DNA of 64,000 bases from Alkalihalobacillus sp. LMS39. Lineage in GTDB: Bacteria > Bacillota > Bacilli > Bacillales > Bacillaceae_F. The first letter of the stretch is position 1, and the number at the start of each line of letters is the position of its first letter. The translations under genes were made by a program, and so were the position numbers. The notes below the pieces were generated by a model. The model had not been told where the DNA came from. It worked only from the letters and a program-made list of their open reading frames with translations, and ran no database searches. The stretch spans positions 1,488,001 to 1,552,000 of the forward strand of contig NZ_CP093300.1 of NCBI RefSeq assembly GCF_022812285.1. Direction: 5' to 3'. Below, piece after piece: positions 55,717 through 64,000 of this stretch.

Positions 55717-57159
55717 ATGATGCAAGAAGAGATTCAACCTTTATATATTGGCGGAAAGTGGATGAAAAAAAACGATACATATCCTTTATATTCTCCTGTA
55801 GACAATTCATTGCTAACAAATATTAGTGCGGCAGATGAAGCAGATGTTGTTCAAGCTATTGAATCCGCACAAAGAGGATTTTCTGCCTTAAAGCAAAAAT
55901 CATCACTTGAACGCAGTCAAATTTTAGAACGGGTCAGCTCTTTGCTAGAAGCTGACAAGGAAAAGTGGAGTAATATCATTTGTATTGAGGCAGGAAAACC
56001 GATTCGAGATGCAAGAGCAGAGCTAGAAAGGACGATTACAACGTATAAGCTTGCAGCTGAAGAAGCGAAACGAATTCATGGTGACATGATTCCAATGGAT
56101 GCCGTAGCTGGGGGAGCAAACCGAATTGGATTTACCGCTAAGGAACCGTTAGGCGTTGTGTGTGCGATTACCCCGTTTAATTTTCCTTTTAATTTAGTCG
56201 CACACAAAGTTGGTCCAGCGATTGCAGCAGGGAATGCGATAGTTTTGAAACCAGCAGAACAAACACCACTTAGTGCAATTAGATTGACAGAGTTGTTGCT
56301 AGAAGCTGGATTGCCCAAAGAGGCGATCCAACTCGTAACAGGGTCAGGTAAACGAGTAAGTAAACCAATGTTGGAGCATTATCTTGTGAAAAAAATTTCA
56401 TTTACAGGCAGTGTACCAGTTGGAAAAGAAATAAAAGCGAAGGCCGGATTGAAAAAAACAACGCTGGAACTAGGATCAAACTCGGCTGTCATTATTGAAC
56501 CCGACTCAAATATAGAAAATGTGGCAAACCGATGTGTACGAGCGGCTTTTGCTTATTCAGGGCAAGTTTGTATTTCTCTGCAACGAATCTATGTTCATCA
56601 CAAGGTATTTGAACAATTTGTAGACATTTTTGCAAAGGAAACGAAAAAATTAAAACAAGGACTTCCACAAAAAGAAACGACTGACATCGGACCGATGATT
56701 TCCCCACAGGCTTTTGCCCGGGTTGATGAATGGGTGAATGAGGCAAAAGCAGATGGGGCAGTTGTTGTGACAGGTGGGAAAGGGGAAAACAATATTTATG
56801 AGCCAACGGTTTTAATCAAAGTTAACCCGAAAGCTAAAGTAAGCTGTGAAGAAGTATTTGGACCGGTCGTTTCCATTTATCCGTATGAACATCTTCAAGA
56901 AGCGATTGCGAATGTCAATGACTCGTCGTTTGGATTGCATACGGGAATTTTTATTAACGATATTACTAAAGCCTTTCAAGCAGCAAAAGCGATTCAGTCA
57001 GGTGGAGTCTTAATTAATGAAGTACCCACTTTCCGCCTTGACCATTTCCCGTATGGTGGAGTAAAAGAAAGTGGATATGGTCGAGAAGGTGTGAAATACG
57101 CGGTTGAAGAGATGTTAGAAACAAAATTTTATATGATAAATGTAAACGAGGAGGAATAG
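55717..57159 (+). CDS. NAD(P)-dependent aldehyde dehydrogenase
   Basis: A 480-aa ALDH-superfamily enzyme oxidising an aldehyde to an acid. The catalytic Cys is in AFAYSGQVCISLQR and Glu in LELGSNSAV; PFNFPFNLVAHKVGPAIAAGN and ISFTGSVPVG mark the cofactor site. It resembles the lactaldehyde / phosphonoacetaldehyde dehydrogenase branch, but the substrate cannot be fixed. AGAAGGAAGGTGC precedes two ATGs (55717, 55720). First gene of a sigma-54 operon with an Fe-alcohol dehydrogenase, so a primary alcohol is probably oxidised through its aldehyde. Confidence 0.88.
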   Translation: MMQEEIQPLYIGGKWMKKNDTYPLYSPVDNSLLTNISAADEADVVQAIESAQRGFSALKQKSSLERSQILERVSSLLEADKEKWSNIICIEAGKPIRDARAELERTITTYKLAAEEAKRIHGDMIPMDAVAGGANRIGFTAKEPLGVVCAITPFNFPFNLVAHKVGPAIAAGNAIVLKPAEQTPLSAIRLTELLLEAGLPKEAIQLVTGSGKRVSKPMLEHYLVKKISFTGSVPVGKEIKAKAGLKKTTLELGSNSAVIIEPDSNIENVANRCVRAAFAYSGQVCISLQRIYVHHKVFEQFVDIFAKETKKLKQGLPQKETTDIGPMISPQAFARVDEWVNEAKADGAVVVTGGKGENNIYEPTVLIKVNPKAKVSCEEVFGPVVSIYPYEHLQEAIANVNDSSFGLHTGIFINDITKAFQAAKAIQSGGVLINEVPTFRLDHFPYGGVKESGYGREGVKYAVEEMLETKFYMINVNEEE

Positions 57160-57160
57160 G

Positions 57161-58330
57161 ATGAATTCTCAATTACGGTTTCCTCTTAAAAGTTATGTTG
57201 GCCAAGGGACGAAAGAAAAGCTATTACAGGAAGTGAAACAATGGAAAATTCAATCCATCCTTGTGATTACGGACCAAACGATTGTGTCTATTGGGATTTG
57301 TGATCATGTGTTACAGCCTTTATTTGATAATTATCATATTGATATATATACAGATATTATGCCAGAGCCAACTCTTGCATGTGCTGAAAAAGTTGTGGCG
57401 TACGCGAAGCAAAAGCAGTATGAACTCGTCATCGGGATCGGTGGAGGAAGTGCTTTAGATATTGCTAAATTAACGGCTGTCTTAATGAAACAAGAAGGAG
57501 ATGTTCATGAATACTTAAACTTAACCGGAACAAAATCGATTGTCAATCAAGGTGTTCCGAAAATCATGATTCCAACAACAGCCGGAACAGGGTCTGAAGT
57601 AACGGATATCGCTGTATTATCGCTAAAAGCGACAAAAGATGTGATTACGCATCCATATTTATTATCTGATGTGGCGATTGTCGACTCAACGTTAACAGAA
57701 TCCGTCCCCCCGCGAATTACGGCGGCAACAGGAATTGATGCATTAACACATGCGATTGAAGCGTATTTATCGGTTCATGCAAATCCTGTAACAGACAGTA
57801 TAGCATTAGGCGCGATTAAATTAATCGGAGAGTCAATCGCAACCGCTGTAGAAAATGGATGTGACTCTATAGCAAGAGAAAAAATGAGCACAGCTAGTTA
57901 TATGGCAGGACTTGCGTTTTATAATGCAGGGGTTGCTGGTGTTCATGCGTTAGCATACCCACTCGGAAATCAGTTTAAAATTCCACATGGAGAATCCAAT
58001 GCAGTGTTACTTCCGTTTGTGATGAATGAGTTGCAACAGGGGTGTACGGAAAAACTAGCTAATGTTGTTAAAACATTAGCCCCTGATGTAGACGATTCAA
58101 AATCAAAGGAAGAACTAGCTACCGATTGTGTGAACACGCTTCATCATCTTGTCCAAGGCTTGCAACTTCCATCCTCTCTTCAATATTATGACATGAAAAA
58201 AGAATCACTAGTTTCCTTAACAGAAGAGGCATTGAAGCAAACAAGATTGCTCTCACGTAGTCCAGTCGAGCTCGACGAAGAGACGATCTATCGAATTTAT
58301 GAGGCGGCGTTTCATGGTGAAATAACATGA
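57161..58330 (+). CDS. Iron-type (group III) alcohol dehydrogenase
   Basis: A 389-aa enzyme interconverting an alcohol and aldehyde with NAD(P). GIGGGSALDIAKLTAV (cofactor), PTTAGTGSEVT, DALTHAIEAYLS and GVHALAYPLGNQFKIPHGESNAV carry the family's metal-binding Asp/His residues. AACGAGGAGGAAT precedes the ATG, 1 nt after the aldehyde dehydrogenase stop, so the two are co-translated. Substrate unknown. Confidence 0.9.
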   Translation: MNSQLRFPLKSYVGQGTKEKLLQEVKQWKIQSILVITDQTIVSIGICDHVLQPLFDNYHIDIYTDIMPEPTLACAEKVVAYAKQKQYELVIGIGGGSALDIAKLTAVLMKQEGDVHEYLNLTGTKSIVNQGVPKIMIPTTAGTGSEVTDIAVLSLKATKDVITHPYLLSDVAIVDSTLTESVPPRITAATGIDALTHAIEAYLSVHANPVTDSIALGAIKLIGESIATAVENGCDSIAREKMSTASYMAGLAFYNAGVAGVHALAYPLGNQFKIPHGESNAVLLPFVMNELQQGCTEKLANVVKTLAPDVDDSKSKEELATDCVNTLHHLVQGLQLPSSLQYYDMKKESLVSLTEEALKQTRLLSRSPVELDEETIYRIYEAAFHGEIT

Positions 58331-58354
58331 TGTTTACTAGAGGGAGGCAGAGGG

Positions 58355-58750
58355 ATGTTTGAAAAAAGAATAGAGCCTCGAGTTTCGGAAACGGATGGGG
58401 CAGGTCATATTAATAACACGACGATTCCTGTTTGGTTTGAGTCTGGTCGAGATGAAATCTTTAAAATGTTCACGCCTGACTTATCATTTTCAAACTGGAA
58501 ATGTGTCATTATAAAAATAGCAGTCGAGTATAAACAACAAATCTATTATGGACGACCTGTGACAGTGAAAACATGGATAAAACGAATCGGAAATTCAAGT
58601 TTTGATGTGTATGAGGAAATCCATCAAGATAATACATGTTGCGCTACCGGAGAAGCTACCTATGTCAATTTCAATTTTCAAAGTCAAAAATCAGAAACAA
58701 TTCCAGAGGATATTCGGGCACAATTAAAAGCCCATCTTTATGTGACATAG
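58355..58750 (+). CDS. Hotdog-fold acyl-CoA thioesterase (4HBT family)
   Basis: A 131-aa thioesterase-like protein. SETDGAGHINNTTIPVWFESGR is the 4-hydroxybenzoyl-CoA thioesterase signature with the catalytic Asp. AGAGGGAGGCAGAGGG precedes the ATG, 24 nt after the alcohol dehydrogenase. Its presence suggests that an acyl-CoA may arise in the pathway. A perfect 14-bp hairpin spans the stop codon. Confidence 0.85.
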   Translation: MFEKRIEPRVSETDGAGHINNTTIPVWFESGRDEIFKMFTPDLSFSNWKCVIIKIAVEYKQQIYYGRPVTVKTWIKRIGNSSFDVYEEIHQDNTCCATGEATYVNFNFQSQKSETIPEDIRAQLKAHLYVT

Positions 58751-58773
58751 GGTATTGGTATACCCTATGTCAC
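58742..58773 (+). terminator. Perfect hairpin at the end of the sigma-54 operon
   Basis: GTGACATAGGGTAT and ATACCCTATGTCAC pair over 14 bp with a 4-nt loop and include the stop codon. No T-run follows, so it may stabilise the 3' end. Confidence 0.6.
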
Positions 58774-58829
58774 ATTAAAGAGGCTTTGTTAGCCGGGAAG
58801 GGTGACGGAGGTGCTAGTGCTACTAATCT

Positions 58830-59016
58830 ATCGGACATCAAATCCGTTATTTATACGAAAAGTAACATTTGTGAAAGGCTAACGGACATCTGTTCCGTTA
58901 TCTAATGAATAAAAGATGTTATTGTCGCTCTTTTTGGTCAAATAGCGGAACAGATGTCCGGAACGAAATTAAAAGGCATGATTTTGAAAGAAATAGCGGA
59001 ACAAATGTCCGTAACG
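58830..59016. repeat. Family C inverted multi-motif repeat, copy C2
   Basis: The 2+2 arrangement is the same as at 44781. Forward cores CGGACAT start at 58832 and 58883, and inverted cores end at 58960 and 59011, again 51 bp apart in each arm. The central gap is 77 bp, against 76 in C1. The sequence between motifs is not conserved. No gene seen in 58774-59083. Confidence 0.85.
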
Positions 59017-59034
59017 AGTGACACTCTGCAAAAG

Positions 59035-59072
59035 ACCGCCCATTTACTGTTATAATGGGAGGGCTTTTTTAC
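59035..59072 (+). terminator. Terminator-like hairpin
   Basis: CCGCCCATT pairs with AATGGGAGG (one mismatch), followed by GCTTTTTT. It reads out in the + direction, toward the convergent ASCH gene. Confidence 0.6.
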
Positions 59073-59083
59073 CATGGCATGGA

Positions 59084-59530
59084 TTACTTCTTCTTATCTA
59101 ACAAAGTAAAAGTTTCACAAACAAGCAACATATCAGGAGTGAATGTTTTATCGAGGTTCTTTAATTCATTTGAGAAAAACGATTCATGATCGTTCCACCA
59201 TGTTTCATATGAGTCTGAGCCTTCAGCTAATGCAAATTCTTCTGTTACTTTATTCATTGGTGTGATTTCAACTTTGACGGTTTGAGTAATCGCTAAAGGT
59301 AAGTCTTCCTTGCTTAATAAAATACTATATTCTCCTTCTTGTGGTAATGGCTCGTTTTCGATCTCATAAAATAGAAATTCAGAACAAGTTGTCGTTTTTT
59401 TTCCGTCGATTACGAGTTGGGCAAGTTCATCTGGGGTAGGACCAAACTGCCATGCACTAACATTAGTTGGCGCAGGTTGTCCAAGTTTTTGCCAATAGCT
59501 ACTCCAGTATGTTACAGCGGCTTCGTTCAT
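59084..59530 (-). CDS. ASCH domain protein
   Basis: A 148-aa protein of the ASCH (PUA-like) group thought to bind RNA or modified nucleosides; some members are amidohydrolases of acetylcytidine. WQFGPTPDELAQLVIDGKKTTTCSEF with the conserved G-x-K-T-T-T segment and YSILLSKEDLPLAITQTVKVEI define the domain. The ATG at 59530 follows CAAGGAGTTGATCC; the in-frame TTG at 59539 is part of that site. Single gene. Confidence 0.85.
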   Translation of the reverse strand: MNEAAVTYWSSYWQKLGQPAPTNVSAWQFGPTPDELAQLVIDGKKTTTCSEFLFYEIENEPLPQEGEYSILLSKEDLPLAITQTVKVEITPMNKVTEEFALAEGSDSYETWWNDHESFFSNELKNLDKTFTPDMLLVCETFTLLDKKK

Positions 59531-59677
59531 ATGGATCAACTCCTTGTTGTTATTGTAATGGAAAGAAAACTATTCGTGAAGAGTGACAGATGAATAAATT
59601 GAATTTCATAAATATGCTCATGAATGAGCGGCGTTTTTCATAAATTGTGATAAGGCGATTTAAAAGGGGTGAGCGAC

Positions 59678-61090
59678 ATGAATAGTGACGAACAACGAAA
59701 ACTTCAATACGCGATTGAAGAAATTACAGAAATTGCGACGGGGTTTGGGTTAGACTTTTACCCGATGCGTTATGAAATTTGTCCGGCTGACATCATTTAT
59801 ACATTTGGTGCATATGGAATGCCAACAAGGTTCGCACATTGGAGTTTTGGAAAACAATTCCATAAGATGAAATTGCAATATGATCTTGGGTTAAGCAAAA
59901 TTTATGAATTAGTCATTAATTCGAATCCTTGTTATGCCTTTTTACTCGATTCAAATAGTTTGATTCAAAACAAACTGATTGTTGCGCATGTATTAGCTCA
60001 TTGTGATTTCTTTAAAAACAATGTTCGTTTTTCGAATACACGTAGAGATATGGTTGAAAGTATGAGTGCGACCGCGGAACGTGTGGCTCATTATGAAATG
60101 GTTCACGGGCGTGAAGAAGTGGAGAAGTTTTTAGATTCGATATTGTCCATTCAAGAACATATTGATCCAAGTCTTGTTCGTCCAAAATTAGCCTGGTCTT
60201 TAGAGGATGACGATGAGGAACCAAAACAAAAGAAACGGCTCCCTTATGAAGATTTATGGGATTTAGAGGAGGAGGACAAAAAAGAAGAACCAAAAAAGAA
60301 GAAAAAAAAATTCCCCCCTTCACCAGAAAAAGATCTCCTTTTATTCATTGAAGAGTACAGTCGAGAGTTAGAGCCATGGCAACGTGACATCCTAACGATG
60401 ATGCGCGAAGAAATGTTATACTTTTGGCCACAGCTTGAAACGAAAATTATGAACGAAGGCTGGGCTTCCTATTGGCATATGCGAATTTTACGGGAGTTAC
60501 CATTAACATCAGAAGAAACGATTGAATATGCAAAGCTTAATGCAGGTGTCGTGCAGCCAACAAAAACGCAAATTAACCCATATTATTTAGGTGTGAAGAT
60601 TTTTGAAGATATTGAGGAACGATATAATAACCCTACAAAAGAAATGCAAGACATTCAAGGGGTGAAACCTGGTTCTGGACGAGAAAAATTATTTGAAGTT
60701 CGAGAAATTGAATCGGATATTTCATTCTTGCGTAATTATTTAACAAAAGAATTAGTGAATCGTGAGGATATGTACTTATTTCAAAAGCAAGGTGCCGATT
60801 ATAAAATTATTGAAAAAGATTGGAAACAAGTCCGTGACCAATTAATTTCTTCACGAGTGAATGGAGGATTCCCTTATTTAACAGTGACAGATGGTGATTA
60901 TTTAAAAAATGGGGAGTTGTATATTACACATCATTTTGAAGGAATTGAACTGGATATCGGATATTTAGAGAAAGTGTTGCCAAATATTTATCAATTATGG
61001 GGAAGAACTGTTCATATTGAAACAAAAGTAAATGATAAAGATATTGATTTTATTTATGACGGGCGAAAAATTCATCGGAAATATTTATAA
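59678..61090 (+). CDS. spoVR: Stage V sporulation protein R family protein
   Basis: A 470-aa SpoVR-family protein, linked to spore cortex formation in B. subtilis. [35 protein letters not shown] is the family hallmark, with [13 protein letters not shown] and [14 protein letters not shown] lysine/glutamate-rich low-complexity stretch lies at about residues 180-215; its homopolymeric A and C runs (60298-60317) are frameshift-prone but the frame reads through. ATG 59678 follows AAAAGGGGTGAG; GTG 59669 is within the ribosome site. Confidence 0.95.
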   Translation: MNSDEQRKLQYAIEEITEIATGFGLDFYPMRYEICPADIIYTFGAYGMPTRFAHWSFGKQFHKMKLQYDLGLSKIYELVINSNPCYAFLLDSNSLIQNKLIVAHVLAHCDFFKNNVRFSNTRRDMVESMSATAERVAHYEMVHGREEVEKFLDSILSIQEHIDPSLVRPKLAWSLEDDDEEPKQKKRLPYEDLWDLEEEDKKEEPKKKKKKFPPSPEKDLLLFIEEYSRELEPWQRDILTMMREEMLYFWPQLETKIMNEGWASYWHMRILRELPLTSEETIEYAKLNAGVVQPTKTQINPYYLGVKIFEDIEERYNNPTKEMQDIQGVKPGSGREKLFEVREIESDISFLRNYLTKELVNREDMYLFQKQGADYKIIEKDWKQVRDQLISSRVNGGFPYLTVTDGDYLKNGELYITHHFEGIELDIGYLEKVLPNIYQLWGRTVHIETKVNDKDIDFIYDGRKIHRKYL

Positions 61091-61105
61091 ACAGAAGGCG
61101 TTCTG

Positions 61106-61149
61106 AAAGTGTCAAAAGGATGATGAGTAGACCTTTTGGCACTTTTTTT
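61106..61149 (+). terminator. spoVR terminator
   Basis: AAAGTGTCAAAAGG pairs with CCTTTTGGCACTTT (G-U tolerated), then T's. Confidence 0.9.
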
Positions 61150-61248
61150 GATAGATGTATTAGTGTAACAAACTGTACCGTTCAATATATCCACTAATGA
61201 AAAATACAATTCAAACTGCTATGATAAGAAAAAAGGAGCGTGTACAAA

Positions 61249-61437
61249 ATGAACAACAAAATGATACTCGGGTTAATGTTTGTGATGTTAGGCAACTTTA
61301 TGCTTATTTTAACACTAGCAATATCTTTACCTACTACAGCATGGTTAGTTTTAATTGGACTTAGTATTTTATTTAACCTTACAGGGATGGTTATGTTATT
61401 ACGTTTTATTAAAAAGGGAAAGAATTCGAGGGGATAA
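61249..61437 (+). CDS. Small two-helix membrane protein
   Basis: A 62-aa protein with two hydrophobic helices (about 4-26 and 31-53) and a basic end (KKGKNSRG). ATG 61249 follows AAAAAAGGAGCG. No family recognised. An AAAAGGGAA/TTCCCTTTT hairpin ends the gene (61413-61449). Confidence 0.6.
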   Translation: MNNKMILGLMFVMLGNFMLILTLAISLPTTAWLVLIGLSILFNLTGMVMLLRFIKKGKNSRG

Positions 61438-61673
61438 CGTTCCCTTTTAAATTGATTATTAAAATCCCATTTCAATACTGCATTCCATTGTGTTTTATCT
61501 GTGAAGCTAGTTTCTCACTAAAAGCATATTTTCCATTATTCCCTTATAAGAATAGTAAGGGGATTTTTCTATTGTTTTTGTTATAGTTGTTTCTACTCCT
61601 CGTAATATTATACAATATAAGAGAATAATAGGGAAAAATGTAAAAAATGAAAGGGAAATAGAAAGGAGACATT

Positions 61674-63692
61674 ATGCGTAAATTATTTAAGCTATTACCT
61701 TTATTAGTAATCTTCTTGCTCATGTCTGCTTGTTCTGAAAAAGAACCTTTGCCAGAAGAAGCGTTACAATCGTATCTTTCTTTTGTAGAACAAGGCGATT
61801 ATGAAAAGATGTATGAATATCTAACCACTTCTGCAAAAGAAAAAATTTCAAAAGAAGAGTTTGTAGAACGTTATACGAATATTTATGGTGGGATGGAAGT
61901 AGAGTCGATAGAAATTGATTATAGTATCCCTGAAGAAGAAGTAGAGCGGGAAGAGGATGTTACCGAAGTAACATTACAGTATGCTCAAAAAATGGACACG
62001 ATTGCCGGGGAAATTTCATTTAGTCCAGAAGTTGTTGTCGTGCTAGAAGAAAATGAAGAAGAAGAGAAGGAATGGAAAATCGAATGGACTCCAAGCTTAC
62101 TTGTTGAAGGGTTAGAAGAAAATGAGCGTATTCGCGTCCAAACTTCTCATCCAACTAGAGGAGAGATTCTAGATCGGAACGGAGAACCTCTTGCTGCTAA
62201 TGGGTCGATTTATGAGATAGGAATTGTCCCTGGTCGTATGGAAGGGCAAGAGGAGACTTCGATTGCAGCGCTTAGTGCAGAATTAAATATGGCTGAAGAA
62301 GAAATTGAGAAGAAATTGGACCAATCATGGGTTGGACCAGATACATTTGTGCCCATTGTGTCTGTCCCTATCACAGAACAACCATTAGTCCAACGCTTGT
62401 ATGATGAAATTCCTGGGGCTACATATCGAGAAGCGAGTGGAAGGGTGTATCCTTTAGGAGAGGCAGCTGCGCATTTAACGGGTTATATTAGTTTAATTAC
62501 AGCAGAGCAATTAGATGAACTTGAAGGAGAAGGGTATGATGCTCATTCGTATTTAGGTCAAGCTGGCTTAGAGCGCGTATTAGAAGACCGATTAAAGGGT
62601 GAACGTGGAGCTGTTATTAATATTGAAGATGAAAATGGGGAGATGAAAAAAGTTATTGCTGATAAAGAAGCGGTTGATGGGGAATCGATTATGTTAGCGA
62701 TAGATAGCTCTCTCCAACAAACGATATATGAGCAATATGAAGAAAATGGAGATGCTGGGACAGCCGTAGCCATGCATCCAACGACTGGAGAGGTATTATC
62801 ATTAGTAAGCTCTCCTGCTTATGACCCGAATGAGTTTATCCTAGGGTTATCAAGTTATCAAGATTGGAGCGAGGATGAACGAAAGCCATTATTAAATCGA
62901 TTTACACAAACGTATGCACCAGGTTCGACGATAAAACCGATTACAGCAGCAATTGCTCTTGATAATGGTTGGAACCCAACGGAGAAAAGAGAAATTGTTG
63001 GGGAACGCTGGAAGCCAGATGCCTCTGATTGGGGAGATTATACGGTTCGTCGCGTAAATGGAAATATTGAGCAAGTAGATTTAAAGGATGCCCTTGTATA
63101 TTCCGATAATATTTACTTTGCCCAAATGGCGCTTGACCTTGGGATTGATTCGTTTAAAGAAGGACTAGAGGCGTTTGGATTTACAGAATCCATTCCATTT
63201 GGTTATGGAATGGGAACATCAAGTTGGGCTAATGAGGACATTTCTAGCGGAGTTCAACTTGTCGATACTTCATATGGTCAAGGACAAATGCTTGTTAATC
63301 CTCTACATTTAGCAACCATGTATACGACATTTTTAAATAGTGGTACAATGCTCAAACCACAATTATATGAAGGTGAGTCTGAGCCATGGAAGGAAAATAT
63401 CATTTCCGCTGAACTTGCCAATGAAATTTTAGAATCATTAATTGAAGTTGTAGAAAGTCCAAATGGAACAGGAAGAGAAGCTCAAATTTCAAATCGAGTT
63501 TTAGCTGGGAAAACAGGAACGACGGAATATAAAGAATCACAAGGAGACGAAGGCGAAGAATTCGGTTGGTTTATCGGGGTGGATACAACATCGAAAGATT
63601 TACTCGTGTTAATGGTTGTAGAAGGCGTTGAAGACCGAGGTGGGAGTAGCTATGTTGTCCCCAAAGTTCGTGACGTTTTCTTATCAAAATAA
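61674..63692 (+). CDS. pbpC: Penicillin-binding protein 3-type transpeptidase lipoprotein
   Basis: Class B PBP of 672 aa that cross-links peptidoglycan. It has a lipoprotein signal (LLMSAC, Cys20), a MecA-N/NTF2-like domain (about 28-145), a dimerisation domain starting at THPTRGEILDRNGEPLAANG, and the transpeptidase with Ser418 in GSTIKP, YSDNIYF (SxN type) and LAGKTGTTEY. Size and layout match B. subtilis PbpC and the MecA group. These proteins have naturally variable beta-lactam affinity; none can be read from sequence. AAAGGAGACATT precedes the ATG. Gap 61438-61673 holds only AT-rich sequence. Confidence 0.92.
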   Translation: MRKLFKLLPLLVIFLLMSACSEKEPLPEEALQSYLSFVEQGDYEKMYEYLTTSAKEKISKEEFVERYTNIYGGMEVESIEIDYSIPEEEVEREEDVTEVTLQYAQKMDTIAGEISFSPEVVVVLEENEEEEKEWKIEWTPSLLVEGLEENERIRVQTSHPTRGEILDRNGEPLAANGSIYEIGIVPGRMEGQEETSIAALSAELNMAEEEIEKKLDQSWVGPDTFVPIVSVPITEQPLVQRLYDEIPGATYREASGRVYPLGEAAAHLTGYISLITAEQLDELEGEGYDAHSYLGQAGLERVLEDRLKGERGAVINIEDENGEMKKVIADKEAVDGESIMLAIDSSLQQTIYEQYEENGDAGTAVAMHPTTGEVLSLVSSPAYDPNEFILGLSSYQDWSEDERKPLLNRFTQTYAPGSTIKPITAAIALDNGWNPTEKREIVGERWKPDASDWGDYTVRRVNGNIEQVDLKDALVYSDNIYFAQMALDLGIDSFKEGLEAFGFTESIPFGYGMGTSSWANEDISSGVQLVDTSYGQGQMLVNPLHLATMYTTFLNSGTMLKPQLYEGESEPWKENIISAELANEILESLIEVVESPNGTGREAQISNRVLAGKTGTTEYKESQGDEGEEFGWFIGVDTTSKDLLVLMVVEGVEDRGGSSYVVPKVRDVFLSK

Positions 63693-63703
63693 AAATGAAA
63701 ACG

Positions 63704-63748
63704 GATGTTTTTGAAGATGGAAATTACCACTTCAAGAACATCTTTTTT
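63704..63748 (+). terminator. pbpC terminator
   Basis: GATGTTTTTGAAG pairs with CTTCAAGAACATC, then TTTTTT. Confidence 0.85.
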
Positions 63749-63873
63749 CTGCTTAACTTACTTTGTGAAAAAGTTCACAAATTTGTACGACTGGACACAT
63801 TGAAACTTCATAAAGTCGCGATATGATAAGGGTGTAGACTATATAAGGTGAGAGAAAGAGGAGTGGAAGGGAC

Positions 63874-64000
63874 ATGAGTAATGTGAAAAACCGTTGGCTC
63901 ATAGCGTTATCAGGTGTAGGCATTCATATTTCGATAGGATCTGTTTATGCGTGGAGTGTGTTTACAAAACCATTGATGGCGGAATTAAATTTAAGTTACA
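63874..64000 (+). CDS. OFA-family MFS transporter, 5' end only
   Basis: The first 42 codons ([20 protein letters not shown], then AWSVFTKPL) match the oxalate/formate antiporter family of the major facilitator superfamily. The ATG at 63874 follows GAGGAGTGGAAGGG. The gene runs off the window, so substrate and integrity cannot be judged. Confidence 0.8.
   Translation, partial: MSNVKNRWLIALSGVGIHISIGSVYAWSVFTKPLMAELNLSY

Noticed and set aside
60298-60317. Possible frameshift at the A/C homopolymers in spoVR
   Set aside because: The frame reads through with family motifs on both sides, so the gene is intact as given.

Overview
The window looks like chromosome from an alkaliphilic Bacillaceae (Alkalihalobacillus / Halalkalibacter / 'Bacillus halodurans' neighbourhood). 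Supporting signs are low GC, strong AGGAGG-type ribosome sites with many TTG and GTG starts, and B. subtilis-like operons (mdx, glg, ald/adeR, pgcA, spoVR). A GH81-CBM6-CBM56 laminarinase with the layout of B. halodurans BH0236 also fits. No rRNA, tRNA, CRISPR array, prophage or intact insertion sequence was seen. This identification rests on reading the sequence only; no database search was possible.

Region 1 (1-13100) handles alpha-glucan and maltodextrin: a truncated neopullulanase/cyclomaltodextrinase, a methyl-accepting chemotaxis protein, the ABC importer malEFG, the LacI-type regulator malR and a very large secreted, sortase-anchored GH13 amylase. Six copies of one operator motif (GCAAnCGnTTkC) lie at three promoters and tie these genes together. 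Region 2 (13100-23280) is mixed: a DUF3892 protein, nsrR/hmp (nitric oxide), a K+ channel, a YerI-like kinase, adeR/ald (alanine), and a pseudo-HAD protein plus glycerophosphodiester phosphodiesterase behind a PhoP-type box. Region 3 (23280-33814) has a response regulator with a MshEN-like/CheX-like fusion, the glycogen operon glgBCDAP, and a stand-alone cheX. Region 4 (33979-42875) has a GNAT/nitrilase fusion, a formamidopyrimidine-DNA glycosylase, a FixH-like protein, phosphoglucomutase pgcA (which joins glycogen to glycolysis) and the laminarinase. Region 5 (42900-45443) has an arsR-arsI organoarsenical unit, a YesL-like membrane protein and a WapI-like orphan immunity protein. Region 6 (45627-54103) has a PHP phosphoesterase and a C-P lyase operon phnGHIJKML behind a PhoP-type box, followed by an atypical response regulator and a PhnF-like GntR regulator. 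Region 7 (54113-64000) has a sigma-54 activator facing an aldehyde dehydrogenase / Fe-alcohol dehydrogenase / thioesterase operon with a textbook -24/-12 promoter, then ASCH, SpoVR, a PBP3-type transpeptidase and the start of an OFA-family transporter.

Three families of short intergenic repeats run through the window. Family A has three copies, each exactly 181 bp, that fold as a long hairpin with one compensatory base-pair change. Family B is about 178 bp, present as full, deleted and split copies. Family C has two copies of a 2+2 inverted arrangement of a roughly 22-bp motif with 51-bp spacing. These repeats, the MshEN-CheX/CheY pair, and the phosphate-linked oddities (pseudo-HAD, Asp-less regulator, PHP gene near phn) are the most promising places to look for something undescribed.
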